DNA of 64,000 nt from Acidimicrobiia bacterium (lineage in GTDB: Bacteria > Acidobacteriota > Vicinamibacteria > Vicinamibacterales > UBA2999), in the NCBI GenBank assembly GCA_016871275.1, contig VFZG01000004.1, forward strand, positions 87,893 through 151,892, given 5' to 3'. The notes beneath the pieces were generated by a model. That model searched no databases. It was not told the DNA's origin and was given only the letters and a program-made list of their open reading frames with translations. Positions 27,213 through 36,613 of this stretch are shown here, piece by piece (within the stretch, counting starts at the first letter, position 1; every line of letters starts with the position of its first letter). The position numbers and the translations under genes were made by a program.

Positions 27213-27532
27213 ATGAAAGTGCTGGTAGCCGACAAGTGTGAGAAATCCGGACTGGAAGCCCTGAAGGCTGCCGGTTGTGACGTCCTCTTCGAACCGGACG
27301 CATCCGGCGACGCGCTGGTTGACGCGATTCGCAAGTCACAGGCACCGGTGCTCGTTGTCCGATCGACCCAGGTGACCGACCCCATGATGGACGCGGGGGC
27401 GCTCTGTCGCTGATCGTGCGCGCCGGCGCCGGCGTCAACACCATCGACGGCGGGCCGTCGGCCCGCGCGCTGGATGCCATGCAGTCCAGTAATGCGGACA
27501 TTCTCGATCTGCAATTAGTGAAGCTTCCGTAG
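27213..27532 (+). pseudogene. serA: D-3-phosphoglycerate dehydrogenase remnant (frameshift plus large internal deletion)
   Basis: MKVLVADKCEKSGLEALKAAGCDVLFEP... then out-of-frame LSLIVRAGAGVNTID, then directly ARALDAMQSSNADILDLQLVKLP*. Confidence 0.75.
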
Positions 27533-27543
27533 AGATTATCCAT

Positions 27544-28638
27544 ATGGCCACCACCACTCATCGCGTCTTCAATTTCTCCGCCGGTCCCGCAGTGCTGCCC
27601 GTTACCGTCCTCGAGGAGGCACAGCGCGATCTCGTGGCGCTGCCCGGCGTCGGCATGTCGGTGCTGGAAATCAGCCACCGGTCCAAGACCTTCGAAGGCA
27701 TTCTCGCCAGGACCGAACAGGACCTCAGGACGCTGGGCGGTGTGCCGGCCAACTACCAGGTGTTGTTCCTGCAGGGTGGCGCATCGATGCAGTTCTCCAT
27801 GGTGCCGCTCAACCTGCTGACCTCCGGCTCCACCGCCGACTACATCGTCACCGGCGGCTGGTCGCAGAAGGCCGTCAAGGAAGCGCAGCGCGTGGGCGCG
27901 GTGCACATTGCCGGGTCCACGGAGAGCGAGAACTTCAGCCGCATTCCCCGGCAGGACGAGCTCAAGTTGACGACCGGCGCCGCCTACGTCCACTTCACCA
28001 CCAACAACACGTTGTTTGGAACGGAGTGGGCGCATGAGCCGTCGGTCGGCGACCTGCCGCTGGTGGCCGATACCTCGTCGGACATGTTCAGCCGGTCCAT
28101 CAAGGTCTCCAAGTACGGCCTGATCTACGCGGGCGCGCAGAAGAATCTCGGGCCGTCGGGCGTGACGCTCGTCATCATCCGCCAGGACCTGCTGGCGCGG
28201 TCGTCGAAGTCGCTGCACACCATGCTGAACTACGCGGTGCACGCCGAGAACGGCTCGATGTACAACACGCCGCCGTGCTTCGGCATTTACCTGATGGGCC
28301 TGGTGATGAAGTGGGCGCTGGCTCAGGGTGGTCTCGAGGCGATCGGCAGGATCAACGAGCGCAAGGCATCGAAGCTCTACGCCGAGATCGATCGCAGCGG
28401 CTTCTATCGCGGCACGGCGGAGAAGAACAGCCGCTCGCGGATGAACATCACCTTCCGGCTGCCCAGCGAGGAGCTCGAGAACAGGTTCGTGAAGGAATCG
28501 ACCGCCGCCGGTCTGGACGGCCTGAAGGGCCACCGCTCGGTCGGCGGCATGCGCGCGTCAATCTACAACGCCTTCCCTGAGGAGGGCGTCGACGCACTGG
28601 TCTCGTTCATGCAGGAGTTCGAGAGCAAGAACGGATAG
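27544..28638 (+). CDS. serC: phosphoserine transaminase
   Basis: FNFSAGPAVLPVTVLEEAQRDLV, YAGAQKNLGPSGVTLVIIR. Confidence 0.93.
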   Translation: MATTTHRVFNFSAGPAVLPVTVLEEAQRDLVALPGVGMSVLEISHRSKTFEGILARTEQDLRTLGGVPANYQVLFLQGGASMQFSMVPLNLLTSGSTADYIVTGGWSQKAVKEAQRVGAVHIAGSTESENFSRIPRQDELKLTTGAAYVHFTTNNTLFGTEWAHEPSVGDLPLVADTSSDMFSRSIKVSKYGLIYAGAQKNLGPSGVTLVIIRQDLLARSSKSLHTMLNYAVHAENGSMYNTPPCFGIYLMGLVMKWALAQGGLEAIGRINERKASKLYAEIDRSGFYRGTAEKNSRSRMNITFRLPSEELENRFVKESTAAGLDGLKGHRSVGGMRASIYNAFPEEGVDALVSFMQEFESKNG

Positions 28639-28673
28639 GTGGATAGGCCAATCGGCCGGTAGGGCAACAGGAA

Positions 28674-30146
28674 TTAGTTTTCAGGAGGGCGCTTGAAGCC
28701 TCGGCGGCCGCGTCGACGCCGGCCACGGCGGCGCCGGGGGCGGCCGTCACCCTGCGGCCGTTCGCCCTCCTCGGCCGGTGCGTGCGCGGCTTGGTCTCCC
28801 ACCGCCTCGACGAAACCCTTCCAGTGTTCGACCACCGTCGGCGTATTGCCGTGGATGTCGAACCACGTCAGCGCATCTTCGAACGGCCCGCGATGCATCA
28901 GCGCCCGCTTGGCGCGCGCCGGCATTTCGACGTCGGCAATGCGCGACTGCAGTGACAGCAACTGGCGGAGCCGCTCCGTATCGCCGCGGGCGATTGGCAG
29001 CATGCCGATCTTGAGGATCGGCTCCTTGGGCGGCCGCCGGAACTTCGTCCTCGTCTTCGGCGCAATCAGGTTGCCGACGTTGTCGTCGTCTTCCTGATCA
29101 GGCTCCGGTTCGACCGGATCCCAGCGCCTGCCCTGAGCGGAGTCGACGGAACGCTCGTAGCGAGGCATCAGGCCGAGCGGGAGCAGCACGGTGCCGAGCA
29201 GCACCGGGTTCCGCAGCGTGGCCGGGGCGACGTCGAACCTGCGGCGGTAGGCATCGAGCGCCGCCAGGCTGGTCCACAAGGCGTCGCTCTTCGCGCCCTT
29301 CTGGATCTCCGGAGTGGCCGGTTCGAGCAGACGATGTTCGGCCAGCGATCGGAACGTGTGCTCGGCATAGCCCGAGCGGAGGATCTTGTAGTACTCCTCG
29401 ATCATCCGCGCCGGCGAGGCGGTCGCGATCAGTTCGCGATAGGTCGCAATCGCCGACACGATTGGCGGATCCAGCCGGAAGCCAAGGCGCGATGCCATGA
29501 CGATGGCGCGCAGCATGCGGACGGGATCCTCCTGGAAGCGTTGGTTCGGATCGCCGATGCAGCGGATCAGCTGGTCCTTGAGATCCTGGAGCCCGCCGAC
29601 GTAATCGATGATCGAAAACGTGGCGATGTCGTAGAACAGCGCGTTGATGGTGAAGTCGCGCCGGAAGGCGTCTTCTTCCGGCGTGCCGAACGTGTTGTCG
29701 TGCGTCTTGTTCAGCAGCAGCGCCTGCGCATCGGCGCGGCCCTGGGCGACTGCGTCCAACAGCGGGTCATCGGGTGTGGCGCGCCGAGGCTCGCCACCGG
29801 CCTCTGGAGCGAAGGCGGATTCGCCTTCCGACCCGGCGGGGACGTTGCGCCTGAAGGTAGCGACTTCGATGGTCTTGGTGCCGAACCGCACGTGGGCCAG
29901 TCGGAACCGGCGGCCGATGATCCAGCAATTCCTGAACAGCTTCTTGACCTGGTATGGATGGGCGGAGGTCCCGATGTCGAAGTCCTTGGGCCGCCGGCTC
30001 AGCAGCAAATCGCGCACGCTGCCGCCGACAAGATAGGCGACGTTTCCGGACTCGTGCAGGCGATACAGCACCTTCAGCGCGTCCGAATCGATGTCCCGGC
30101 GTGAGATGGGGTGCTCAGCCCGCGGGACGATCACCGGCTCGGTCAT
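28674..30146 (-). CDS. pcnB: polynucleotide adenylyltransferase PcnB (poly(A) polymerase I)
   Basis: YLVGGSVRDLLLSRRPKDFDIGTSAHPYQVKKLFRNCWIIGRRFRLAHV; RRDFTINALFYD; Arg-rich C-terminus. Confidence 0.9.
   Translation of the reverse strand: MTEPVIVPRAEHPISRRDIDSDALKVLYRLHESGNVAYLVGGSVRDLLLSRRPKDFDIGTSAHPYQVKKLFRNCWIIGRRFRLAHVRFGTKTIEVATFRRNVPAGSEGESAFAPEAGGEPRRATPDDPLLDAVAQGRADAQALLLNKTHDNTFGTPEEDAFRRDFTINALFYDIATFSIIDYVGGLQDLKDQLIRCIGDPNQRFQEDPVRMLRAIVMASRLGFRLDPPIVSAIATYRELIATASPARMIEEYYKILRSGYAEHTFRSLAEHRLLEPATPEIQKGAKSDALWTSLAALDAYRRRFDVAPATLRNPVLLGTVLLPLGLMPRYERSVDSAQGRRWDPVEPEPDQEDDDNVGNLIAPKTRTKFRRPPKEPILKIGMLPIARGDTERLRQLLSLQSRIADVEMPARAKRALMHRGPFEDALTWFDIHGNTPTVVEHWKGFVEAVGDQAAHAPAEEGERPQGDGRPRRRRGRRRRGRRGFKRPPEN
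29127..29152. repeat. CCTGAGCGGAGTCGA-type element inside pcnB
   Basis: CCTGCCCTGAGCGGAGTCGACGGAAC; about 20/26 identical to 35284-35309. Confidence 0.7.
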
Positions 30147-30154
30147 TCAACTCT

Positions 30155-31681
30155 TCATTGTAAGGGCTGCACGACCTGCTGGAACAGCTTCGCATCGATG
30201 TTCTTGACGTCCGGGCGCTGCGGATCCTGCTCCGAAAACAATTCCATCCTGACGGACGGGCAGTGCGGGCCGAAGGAAGCCGGATCGTAGACGTAGAGGC
30301 CTTCGCGAATCGTCAGCTTCTCGGAGACCTGGCGTTCGATGATGAACGGATGAATCGGCGTCACCTCCGTGCTGCCACAGTAGGCACGCATCCGGAGGAA
30401 ATTTGAGCTGAAGCTCTTGAGCGGCGGGATCGCCATCCCCTGCGTTGCCCCCGCGCCGCGGACCAGCGTCTTCCAGAGGCGCTCCTCGAATTGCGGGCTG
30501 ACGCGGATCATGACGACCGGCAGCGACTCTCGAACGTAGTCGGACCAGCCGGCGAAGTCGTACCGCGGATTCGCGATCATGGCGTCATCGCGCACGTGTC
30601 GCGGCGTCATGAGCGTGATGTCGAAGTCATCGGTCGCCACGGTCGGCGCCTGGAGCCTGGGGGCTGTCGGATCCGGCGGCCTGGCCGCGACGGGACGCGG
30701 ATCCACCGGCAACGCGGTGGAGGGTGGCGGCACCTCCGCCAGCTTCTGTTCGACGGCGGCCAGGGCGTCGCACAGCCGGCCGACCGGCACCACCCACGAG
30801 TCGGTCCAGCGCCGCGAGCCCGCGTCACGTTCGTCGATGGCGCCAATGCCCAGCAACTCGCCGCCGGCCCCGAACACCGGACTGCCGGCGCTGTCGCGTG
30901 CCAGCGTCATGTCGGAGAAGAGTGCCTGCGCGGTGGTTCGCGTCACCTGGCCTCCGGTCAGGCTCCTGGGCGCGAACATCGGCGACGCGATGGCAGTGAG
31001 TGCGTCCTTGAATGCCGGCGCCGATCGCGCGGCCCCGCACGCGGCATCCACCGGGCGCGTCGCGGCCATCACCGCCGGATCGATCCGGATCAGCGCGGCG
31101 CCCGTCAGCCGTTCCGACAGAATCACGCTGCCGGCGACCTTGGTGCGCCTGGAGCCGCTGGACATCTCCACTTCGACGGCAGTGGCGCCTCGAAGCGCGT
31201 GGTGACTGGTGGCGATCACGCCGCGGCGGTCGATCAGGAAGCCCGACGCGTGCACCGTCGGTGTCCACACCTCGACGACGGCGTCCTGCCAGTTCGCGAG
31301 AATCGCCGAACCGGAATTGGCGCGCACGCCGGGCGTGTCCTCCACGGTGGCGTTCGCGCCGTTGAGTTCCAGCACCGTTGCCTGGCCGGCGGTGACGGTG
31401 ATCATCTGCGTCCAGCCGAACAGGCCGCCGCCGAACGCCAGCGGCTGATCGGACTCAACGGTGTAGAGGCCGGCCGGCAGTTTCATGTCGACGGTGCCAT
31501 CCGGCCCGGTGCGCACCCGTCGCGGTTCGATCGTGGACGGGTTATCGCTCACCAGCAGCAGATACCGGGGAATCGCCATCGCTGCGCCGCTGGCATCCGC
31601 CATCACCAGGCGAATGCGGAGCACGCCCGTGTCCTGCACAGCGGCCACCGCGATCACGCAGGCCAGCAGCCTCGTCAACAT
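30155..31681 (-). CDS. trypsin-like serine protease fold, secreted, probably degenerate
   Basis: Signal peptide; GVIATSHHALRGA and RDSAGSPVFGAGGELLGIG resemble His and Ser regions. Confidence 0.6.
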   Translation of the reverse strand: MLTRLLACVIAVAAVQDTGVLRIRLVMADASGAAMAIPRYLLLVSDNPSTIEPRRVRTGPDGTVDMKLPAGLYTVESDQPLAFGGGLFGWTQMITVTAGQATVLELNGANATVEDTPGVRANSGSAILANWQDAVVEVWTPTVHASGFLIDRRGVIATSHHALRGATAVEVEMSSGSRRTKVAGSVILSERLTGAALIRIDPAVMAATRPVDAACGAARSAPAFKDALTAIASPMFAPRSLTGGQVTRTTAQALFSDMTLARDSAGSPVFGAGGELLGIGAIDERDAGSRRWTDSWVVPVGRLCDALAAVEQKLAEVPPPSTALPVDPRPVAARPPDPTAPRLQAPTVATDDFDITLMTPRHVRDDAMIANPRYDFAGWSDYVRESLPVVMIRVSPQFEERLWKTLVRGAGATQGMAIPPLKSFSSNFLRMRAYCGSTEVTPIHPFIIERQVSEKLTIREGLYVYDPASFGPHCPSVRMELFSEQDPQRPDVKNIDAKLFQQVVQPLQ

Positions 31682-31706
31682 TGCATACCAATTGTAGAGA
31701 GTTTCT

Positions 31707-32555
31707 GTGCTATCAAGTCTTGTTGTGCTGTCTGCGCCTTCTGTGGCCGCGGTGTTGAGGTCGTCTGCGCTCGCTGTGGCCCTGGTATTCGCTCTGGCCC
31801 AGCCTGCTGAGGCGCAGCGCGCCGAATTGGCCAGGGCCCGGACGCTCTACAATCAGCGACAGTTCGACGGAGCCATCGAGGCGGCCGCGGTCGCGTCGAA
31901 GACGCCGGCGACGGCTGATGCCGCCACGGTCGTGCTGGCCCGCGCCCATCTCGAACGCTATCGCGAGCGCGCCAACCCTGAGGATTTGTCTGCGGCACGT
32001 GCAGCGCTTGGCACGGTGCGGGTGTCGAACCTCGATGCGCGCGACAGCGTCGACTTCCAGATGGCGCTGGGCGAAGCGCTGTTTTTCGACGACGACTATG
32101 GCGCGGCGGCGACGATTTTCGAGAGCGGCATCGACGCGGCCGCGGCCCAGGGGCCGCAGACCGGAGAGGCGATGCTGGAGTGGTGGGGCAGCGCGATTGA
32201 GCGTCATGCCGATTCGCTCGAGCGCGACGCGCGGATCGCGGCGTCGGGACGGCTGCGCGATCGCATGACGCGCGAGCTGGCGAAGAACCCCGGGTCCGCT
32301 GCCGCGGCCTACTTCCTGGTCGTCGGCATCCGCGGTGCCGCCGAACCGGTCGAAGCCTGGAATGCGGCGATTGCCGGTTGGGTTCGCGCGCGGCTGGCGG
32401 GCGCACGCTCGGCTACGCTGCGCGCCGATCTCGACAAGCTGGTGCTCGAAGGCATCATTCCCGACCGCGTTGGCTCGGTCGCGGCCGACAAGCGCGCGCA
32501 GGAGGAATCGGACCTGCGCGGTGAGTGGGCGGTGGTCAAGGAACGATGGAAGTAA
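31707..32555 (+). CDS. secreted TPR-like hypothetical protein
   Basis: Signal peptide LALVFALAQPAEAQ; helical repeats. Confidence 0.6.
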   Translation: MLSSLVVLSAPSVAAVLRSSALAVALVFALAQPAEAQRAELARARTLYNQRQFDGAIEAAAVASKTPATADAATVVLARAHLERYRERANPEDLSAARAALGTVRVSNLDARDSVDFQMALGEALFFDDDYGAAATIFESGIDAAAAQGPQTGEAMLEWWGSAIERHADSLERDARIAASGRLRDRMTRELAKNPGSAAAAYFLVVGIRGAAEPVEAWNAAIAGWVRARLAGARSATLRADLDKLVLEGIIPDRVGSVAADKRAQEESDLRGEWAVVKERWK

Positions 32556-32564
32556 AATCGCCTG

Positions 32565-35252
32565 TCACCCCTTGGCCTGGGTCCAGTTCTCGCCAATACC
32601 GGCATCAACATCGAGGGGCACGTTGAGTGTCACCGCCGTCGACATCTTCTGCTTGACGAGCGCCGCCACCTCGTCTGCCTGATCCTTCGGCGATTCGAAC
32701 AGCAGTTCGTCGTGCACCGTCAGGATCATCCTGGCCGTGAGGTGTGACTGCGCCAGTGCTGCGTCGACGTCGATCATCGCGCGCTTGAGGATGTCGGCGG
32801 CCGTGCCCTGGATCGGCATGTTCACGGCGATGCGTTCCGCGCCGGCGCGAATCTGGAAGTTGCGGCTGGTAAGCTCCGGCACCGGCCGCCGGCGGCCGAA
32901 CATGGTCTTGACTGCGCCGCTGGCCTGCGCGTCGGCGAGCGTCTTGTCGATGAACGCCCGTACGCGCGGGAAGCCGGCGAAGTACGCGTCGATGAACTGC
33001 TGCGCGGCCTGCTGCGACACGCCGATGTCTTTCGCCAGCGTGAAGGCGGTTTTTCCGTAGAGCAGCGCGTAGTTGATGATCTTGGCGCGGCGGCGCAGCT
33101 CGTACGGATCGAGCTGGCTGTCGGCCCCGAACACCCTGATGGCGGTCTGATCGTGAATGTCGTCGCCGCGCACGAATGCCTCGGTGAGCCTCTCGTCGCC
33201 CGACAGATGCGCCAGCACCCGCAGCTCGATCTGCGAATAGTCCGCCGAGATCAGGACGTGCCCTGGCTCGGCGATGAAGGCGCTGCGAATCTGGCGGCCG
33301 ATCTCGGTGCGGATTGGAATGTTCTGGAGGTTCGGGTCGCTGCTGCTCAAGCGGCCGGTCGCGGCCACCGCCTGGCTGATCTGCGTGTGCACGCGCCCGG
33401 TCTCAGGATTCACCAGCGAAGGCAGCGCATCGATGTAGGTGCCCTTCAACTTCGACAGGCCGCGCCAATCGAGGATCAAGCGGCAGACTTGGTGCTGCAG
33501 CGCCAGCTCTTCGAGCACGTCCACCGCCGTGGAAGGCGCGCGTGACGTGCCGGTGCGCTTGAGCACCGGCAGCTGCATGCGCTCGAACAGCACTTCGGCC
33601 AGTTGCTTGGGCGAGCCGATGTTGAACTCGCCGCCGGCCAGCTCGAAGATGCGGCGGCTGAGATCCGTCATTTCCCGATCGAGCAGCACCGACTGCGACG
33701 CCAGCGAGCGCACGTCCACGCGCACGCCGACCCGCTCGATGGCCGCGAGGATCGGCACCAGCGGCAGCTCGAGATCGCGATAGACGGATTCGAGCGCGTC
33801 GCTCACCAGGACCGGCTTGACCTTCTGCGCCAGCTGGAAGGCGATGTCCGCGCGCTCGCCGGCGTAGTCCAGCACGCTGTCGACCGGCACGTGCGCGAAG
33901 GCGATGGCCTTGACGCCTTTGCCCCGAATCGCTTCTTCGGTGAGCGCCTTGTAGCCCAGCTGCTCCAGCGCCAGCGGCTCCAGCTCCTGGCTCGATCGGT
34001 TCGCGTCAATCAGGTAGCTGGCGATCATGGTGTCGAACCCGTTCGGGTTCTGCACGTCGACACCATGGCGGCCCAGCACGATCAGGTCGGCTTTCAAATC
34101 GTGGCCGATCTTTTCGATCGACGGATCCGTCAGCAGCGGCGCGAGGATTGCCAGCGCGTCGGCCTTCGCCATCGACACGCCGCTGCCAAACCCTTCGTGC
34201 CCCAGGGGAATATAGCGCGCCGTGGCAGCCTGGATGGAGATGGCGATGCCAACCAGAGTGGCCCTGACCGGCGCGGTGCCGTCGGTCATGACCTTCATGC
34301 TGAAGCGTCCAGCCGCCCGCAGCTCGGCGACCAGCGCCTTCAGCTCGTCGGTCGAGCCAATCAGCGCATAGTCCTTCTGCACCGATGACGCCGTTGGCGC
34401 GTACTCCGGTAGCAACGTGCGGAACTCCATCTTCGAGAACAGCGCGTAGCACCGTTCGCGATCGGCGCCCTTGAAACGAAACCGCTCCGTCTCAAACGGC
34501 ACCTCCACATCCGTCTTGATCGTGACCAGCTGCCGGCTCTGGCGTGCCTGGTCCGCATGCGTCATGAGCCCCTCACGCTGCCGCTTGTTCTTGAGCTCCG
34601 GGGCATGCTGCAGCAGCGCGTCGAGCGATCCGTAGGTGCCGATCAGCTCGGTGGCGCCTTTCTCGCCGATGCCGGGCACGCCCTTGACGTTGTCAATCGA
34701 GTCGCCCATCAGCGCCAGCACGTCGCACACCTGCGACGGTTCAACCCCCCACTTCTCTTTCACGCCCTGCGCGTCGTACCACGTGCCATCGTCCTTGGGG
34801 TTGTAGACCCGAATGCCGTCGCCAACCAGCTGGAAGAAATCCTTGTCGCCGGTGACGATCGCCGCCTGCAGACCGTGCGCCGCCGCCTTCGACGCCAGCG
34901 TGCCAATCACGTCGTCTGCCTCATAGCCCTCCGAGGTCAGGATCGGCACTCCCATCGCCTCACAGGCCTCGTGGACCCATGGCACCTGCTCGGCCAGGTC
35001 TCCCGGCATTGGTGATCGGTTGGCCTTGTAGTCGGCGGCCATCTGGGAGCGGAACGTCTGCCCGCGCAGGTCGAAGGACGCGACGATGTACTGCGGTTGA
35101 TGATCCGCAAGCAGCTTGCGGAGCATGGTGATGAAGCCGTAGGTGGCGTTGGTCGATTTGCCGTCGGAACGTGTCAGCCCGCGGATCGCGTGGTAGGCGC
35201 GATACATCTGGTTGCTGCCGTCGATCAGGAAAAGTGTGGGGCCGGAGGCCAT
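32565..35252 (-). CDS. polA: DNA polymerase I
   Basis: 5'-3' exonuclease, 3'-5' exonuclease-like and polymerase domains; SADYSQIELRVLAHLSGD, LTVHDELLFE. Confidence 0.96.
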   Translation of the reverse strand: MASGPTLFLIDGSNQMYRAYHAIRGLTRSDGKSTNATYGFITMLRKLLADHQPQYIVASFDLRGQTFRSQMAADYKANRSPMPGDLAEQVPWVHEACEAMGVPILTSEGYEADDVIGTLASKAAAHGLQAAIVTGDKDFFQLVGDGIRVYNPKDDGTWYDAQGVKEKWGVEPSQVCDVLALMGDSIDNVKGVPGIGEKGATELIGTYGSLDALLQHAPELKNKRQREGLMTHADQARQSRQLVTIKTDVEVPFETERFRFKGADRERCYALFSKMEFRTLLPEYAPTASSVQKDYALIGSTDELKALVAELRAAGRFSMKVMTDGTAPVRATLVGIAISIQAATARYIPLGHEGFGSGVSMAKADALAILAPLLTDPSIEKIGHDLKADLIVLGRHGVDVQNPNGFDTMIASYLIDANRSSQELEPLALEQLGYKALTEEAIRGKGVKAIAFAHVPVDSVLDYAGERADIAFQLAQKVKPVLVSDALESVYRDLELPLVPILAAIERVGVRVDVRSLASQSVLLDREMTDLSRRIFELAGGEFNIGSPKQLAEVLFERMQLPVLKRTGTSRAPSTAVDVLEELALQHQVCRLILDWRGLSKLKGTYIDALPSLVNPETGRVHTQISQAVAATGRLSSSDPNLQNIPIRTEIGRQIRSAFIAEPGHVLISADYSQIELRVLAHLSGDERLTEAFVRGDDIHDQTAIRVFGADSQLDPYELRRRAKIINYALLYGKTAFTLAKDIGVSQQAAQQFIDAYFAGFPRVRAFIDKTLADAQASGAVKTMFGRRRPVPELTSRNFQIRAGAERIAVNMPIQGTAADILKRAMIDVDAALAQSHLTARMILTVHDELLFESPKDQADEVAALVKQKMSTAVTLNVPLDVDAGIGENWTQAKG

Positions 35253-35273
35253 CAGACCCGATATTATTCGATA

Positions 35274-36032
35274 GTGCGTCTTGCTTGTCCTGAGCGCAGT
35301 CGAAGGGCCTTCGCGCTGACGCTGCTCGCCGTGCTGATCGCGAGCGCCTGCAGCGACGTCATCGCCAGAAAATACGAATACGAAGAGGAGATCTTTCTCG
35401 ATCTCGACGGGTCCGCGACGGTCTACGTCAATGCGTCGGTGCCCGCGCTGGTCGCGCTTCGCGGCGCCCAGCTGCCGGTCGACCCATCGGCCCGGCTGGA
35501 TCGCACCGTGGTGCGCGACATCTATTCGTCGTCAGTGTCGCAGGTGGAGAGTGTCACCACCTCACGTCGGGCAGGCCGCCGCTACGTGCACCTCCGCCTC
35601 GACGTGCCCGACATCAGGAAGCTCAGCGAGTCAGCGCCGTTCGGCTGGTCCACCTACCGCTATTCGGAAGGCGACACCTTCGAGTTCGTGCAGGAGGTGC
35701 GAGCCGCCGCGGGCCAGGACGTCGGCAGCGTCGGCTGGGGCGGCGACGAGCTGGTGGCCGTGCGGCTGCACCTGCCAAGCGTGATCAGGTTTCACAATTC
35801 GCCGACGCGCAGGGTCGAGCGGGGCAACATCGTGGTCTGGGAACAGCTGCTCACCGAGCGGCGGCAGGGCGCGCCGCTGCAGATCGAGGCGAGGATGGAG
35901 AAGGAATCGATTCTCTTCCGCACCCTCACCTTGTTTGCCGCGATGGGCGTGCTGGTGGTCATCACCTTCATCGCCGTGATCTGGTTGGTGAAGACCCGCA
36001 AGCCTGCGGGCCGTCACGCCGGCCAGCCCTAG
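35274..36032 (+). CDS. lipoprotein-like membrane protein, hypothetical; GTG start
   Basis: VRLACPERSRRAFALTLLAVLIASACSDVIARKYEYEEEIFLDLDG; C-terminal TM. Confidence 0.6.
   Translation: MRLACPERSRRAFALTLLAVLIASACSDVIARKYEYEEEIFLDLDGSATVYVNASVPALVALRGAQLPVDPSARLDRTVVRDIYSSSVSQVESVTTSRRAGRRYVHLRLDVPDIRKLSESAPFGWSTYRYSEGDTFEFVQEVRAAAGQDVGSVGWGGDELVAVRLHLPSVIRFHNSPTRRVERGNIVVWEQLLTERRQGAPLQIEARMEKESILFRTLTLFAAMGVLVVITFIAVIWLVKTRKPAGRHAGQP
35284..35309. repeat. CCTGAGCGCAGTCGA-type element in the signal-peptide coding region
   Basis: CTTGTCCTGAGCGCAGTCGAAGGGCC, translated ACPERSRRA. Confidence 0.75.
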
Positions 36033-36613
36033 TTCGACTTGCGGGGCTCCATCGCCTCGCGCACTTCGGCGTCGGTCTTCAGCAGGTTCTTCACTTCGAA
36101 CTCGCCGAACCCCGAGGCGAGCGACCGGGCCAGCATGCGCTCCACATTGCTCTGCACCACGCCTTCGAGCGACACCCTGCCGCGATTCACGACAATGCGG
36201 ATCGGCGGATTGACCATCGCCGCGTATTGCCAGAACGACGAGTGGCTGTAGATCGCCCGCGCAATGCGGAACCGCAGCTCGTCGTCAAAGTTCGACACCG
36301 GCAGCACGCCGATCGCGTTCTCGACCGCGACAACGCCGTCGACCTTGCGCACGCGGCGCTCGAGATCGTCGCGCTTGTAGGGCATCGTCACCCATCCGCT
36401 CAACTGCACGCGGCCGCCGGTCACCGACGCCGAGATGCTGTCGAAGACGGACAGCTGAGTGTAGCGATTGACTTGATCCGCAATGTCGTTGAAGACCTGC
36501 AGATCCTTTCGCTCGCGCTGTTGCTGGCCCGCCGAAGCTTCGGCGGGGTTGGCGGCCAGCACAGGAGCGAGGGAGAGCAGCGAGACGAACAGCGCAGCGG
36601 ACAATGTCCTCAT
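36029..36613 (-). CDS. BON domain-containing secreted protein
   Basis: Signal peptide; two BON-like units (VTGGRVQLSGWV...VRKVDGVVAVENAI; VNRGRVSLEGVV). Confidence 0.8.
   Translation of the reverse strand: MRTLSAALFVSLLSLAPVLAANPAEASAGQQQRERKDLQVFNDIADQVNRYTQLSVFDSISASVTGGRVQLSGWVTMPYKRDDLERRVRKVDGVVAVENAIGVLPVSNFDDELRFRIARAIYSHSSFWQYAAMVNPPIRIVVNRGRVSLEGVVQSNVERMLARSLASGFGEFEVKNLLKTDAEVREAMEPRKSN
36528..36547. repeat. 20-bp perfect palindrome CCCGCCGAAGCTTCGGCGGG inside the BON gene
   Basis: Direct reading. Confidence 0.9.

Noticed and set aside
27031-28533. 500-aa minus-strand ORF opposite serC
   Set aside because: Shadow ORF; serC motifs are on the plus strand.
28690-28770. Arg-rich PcnB C-terminus as a possible repeat element
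   Set aside because: Basic C-terminal tails are common in PcnB; no separate element needed.
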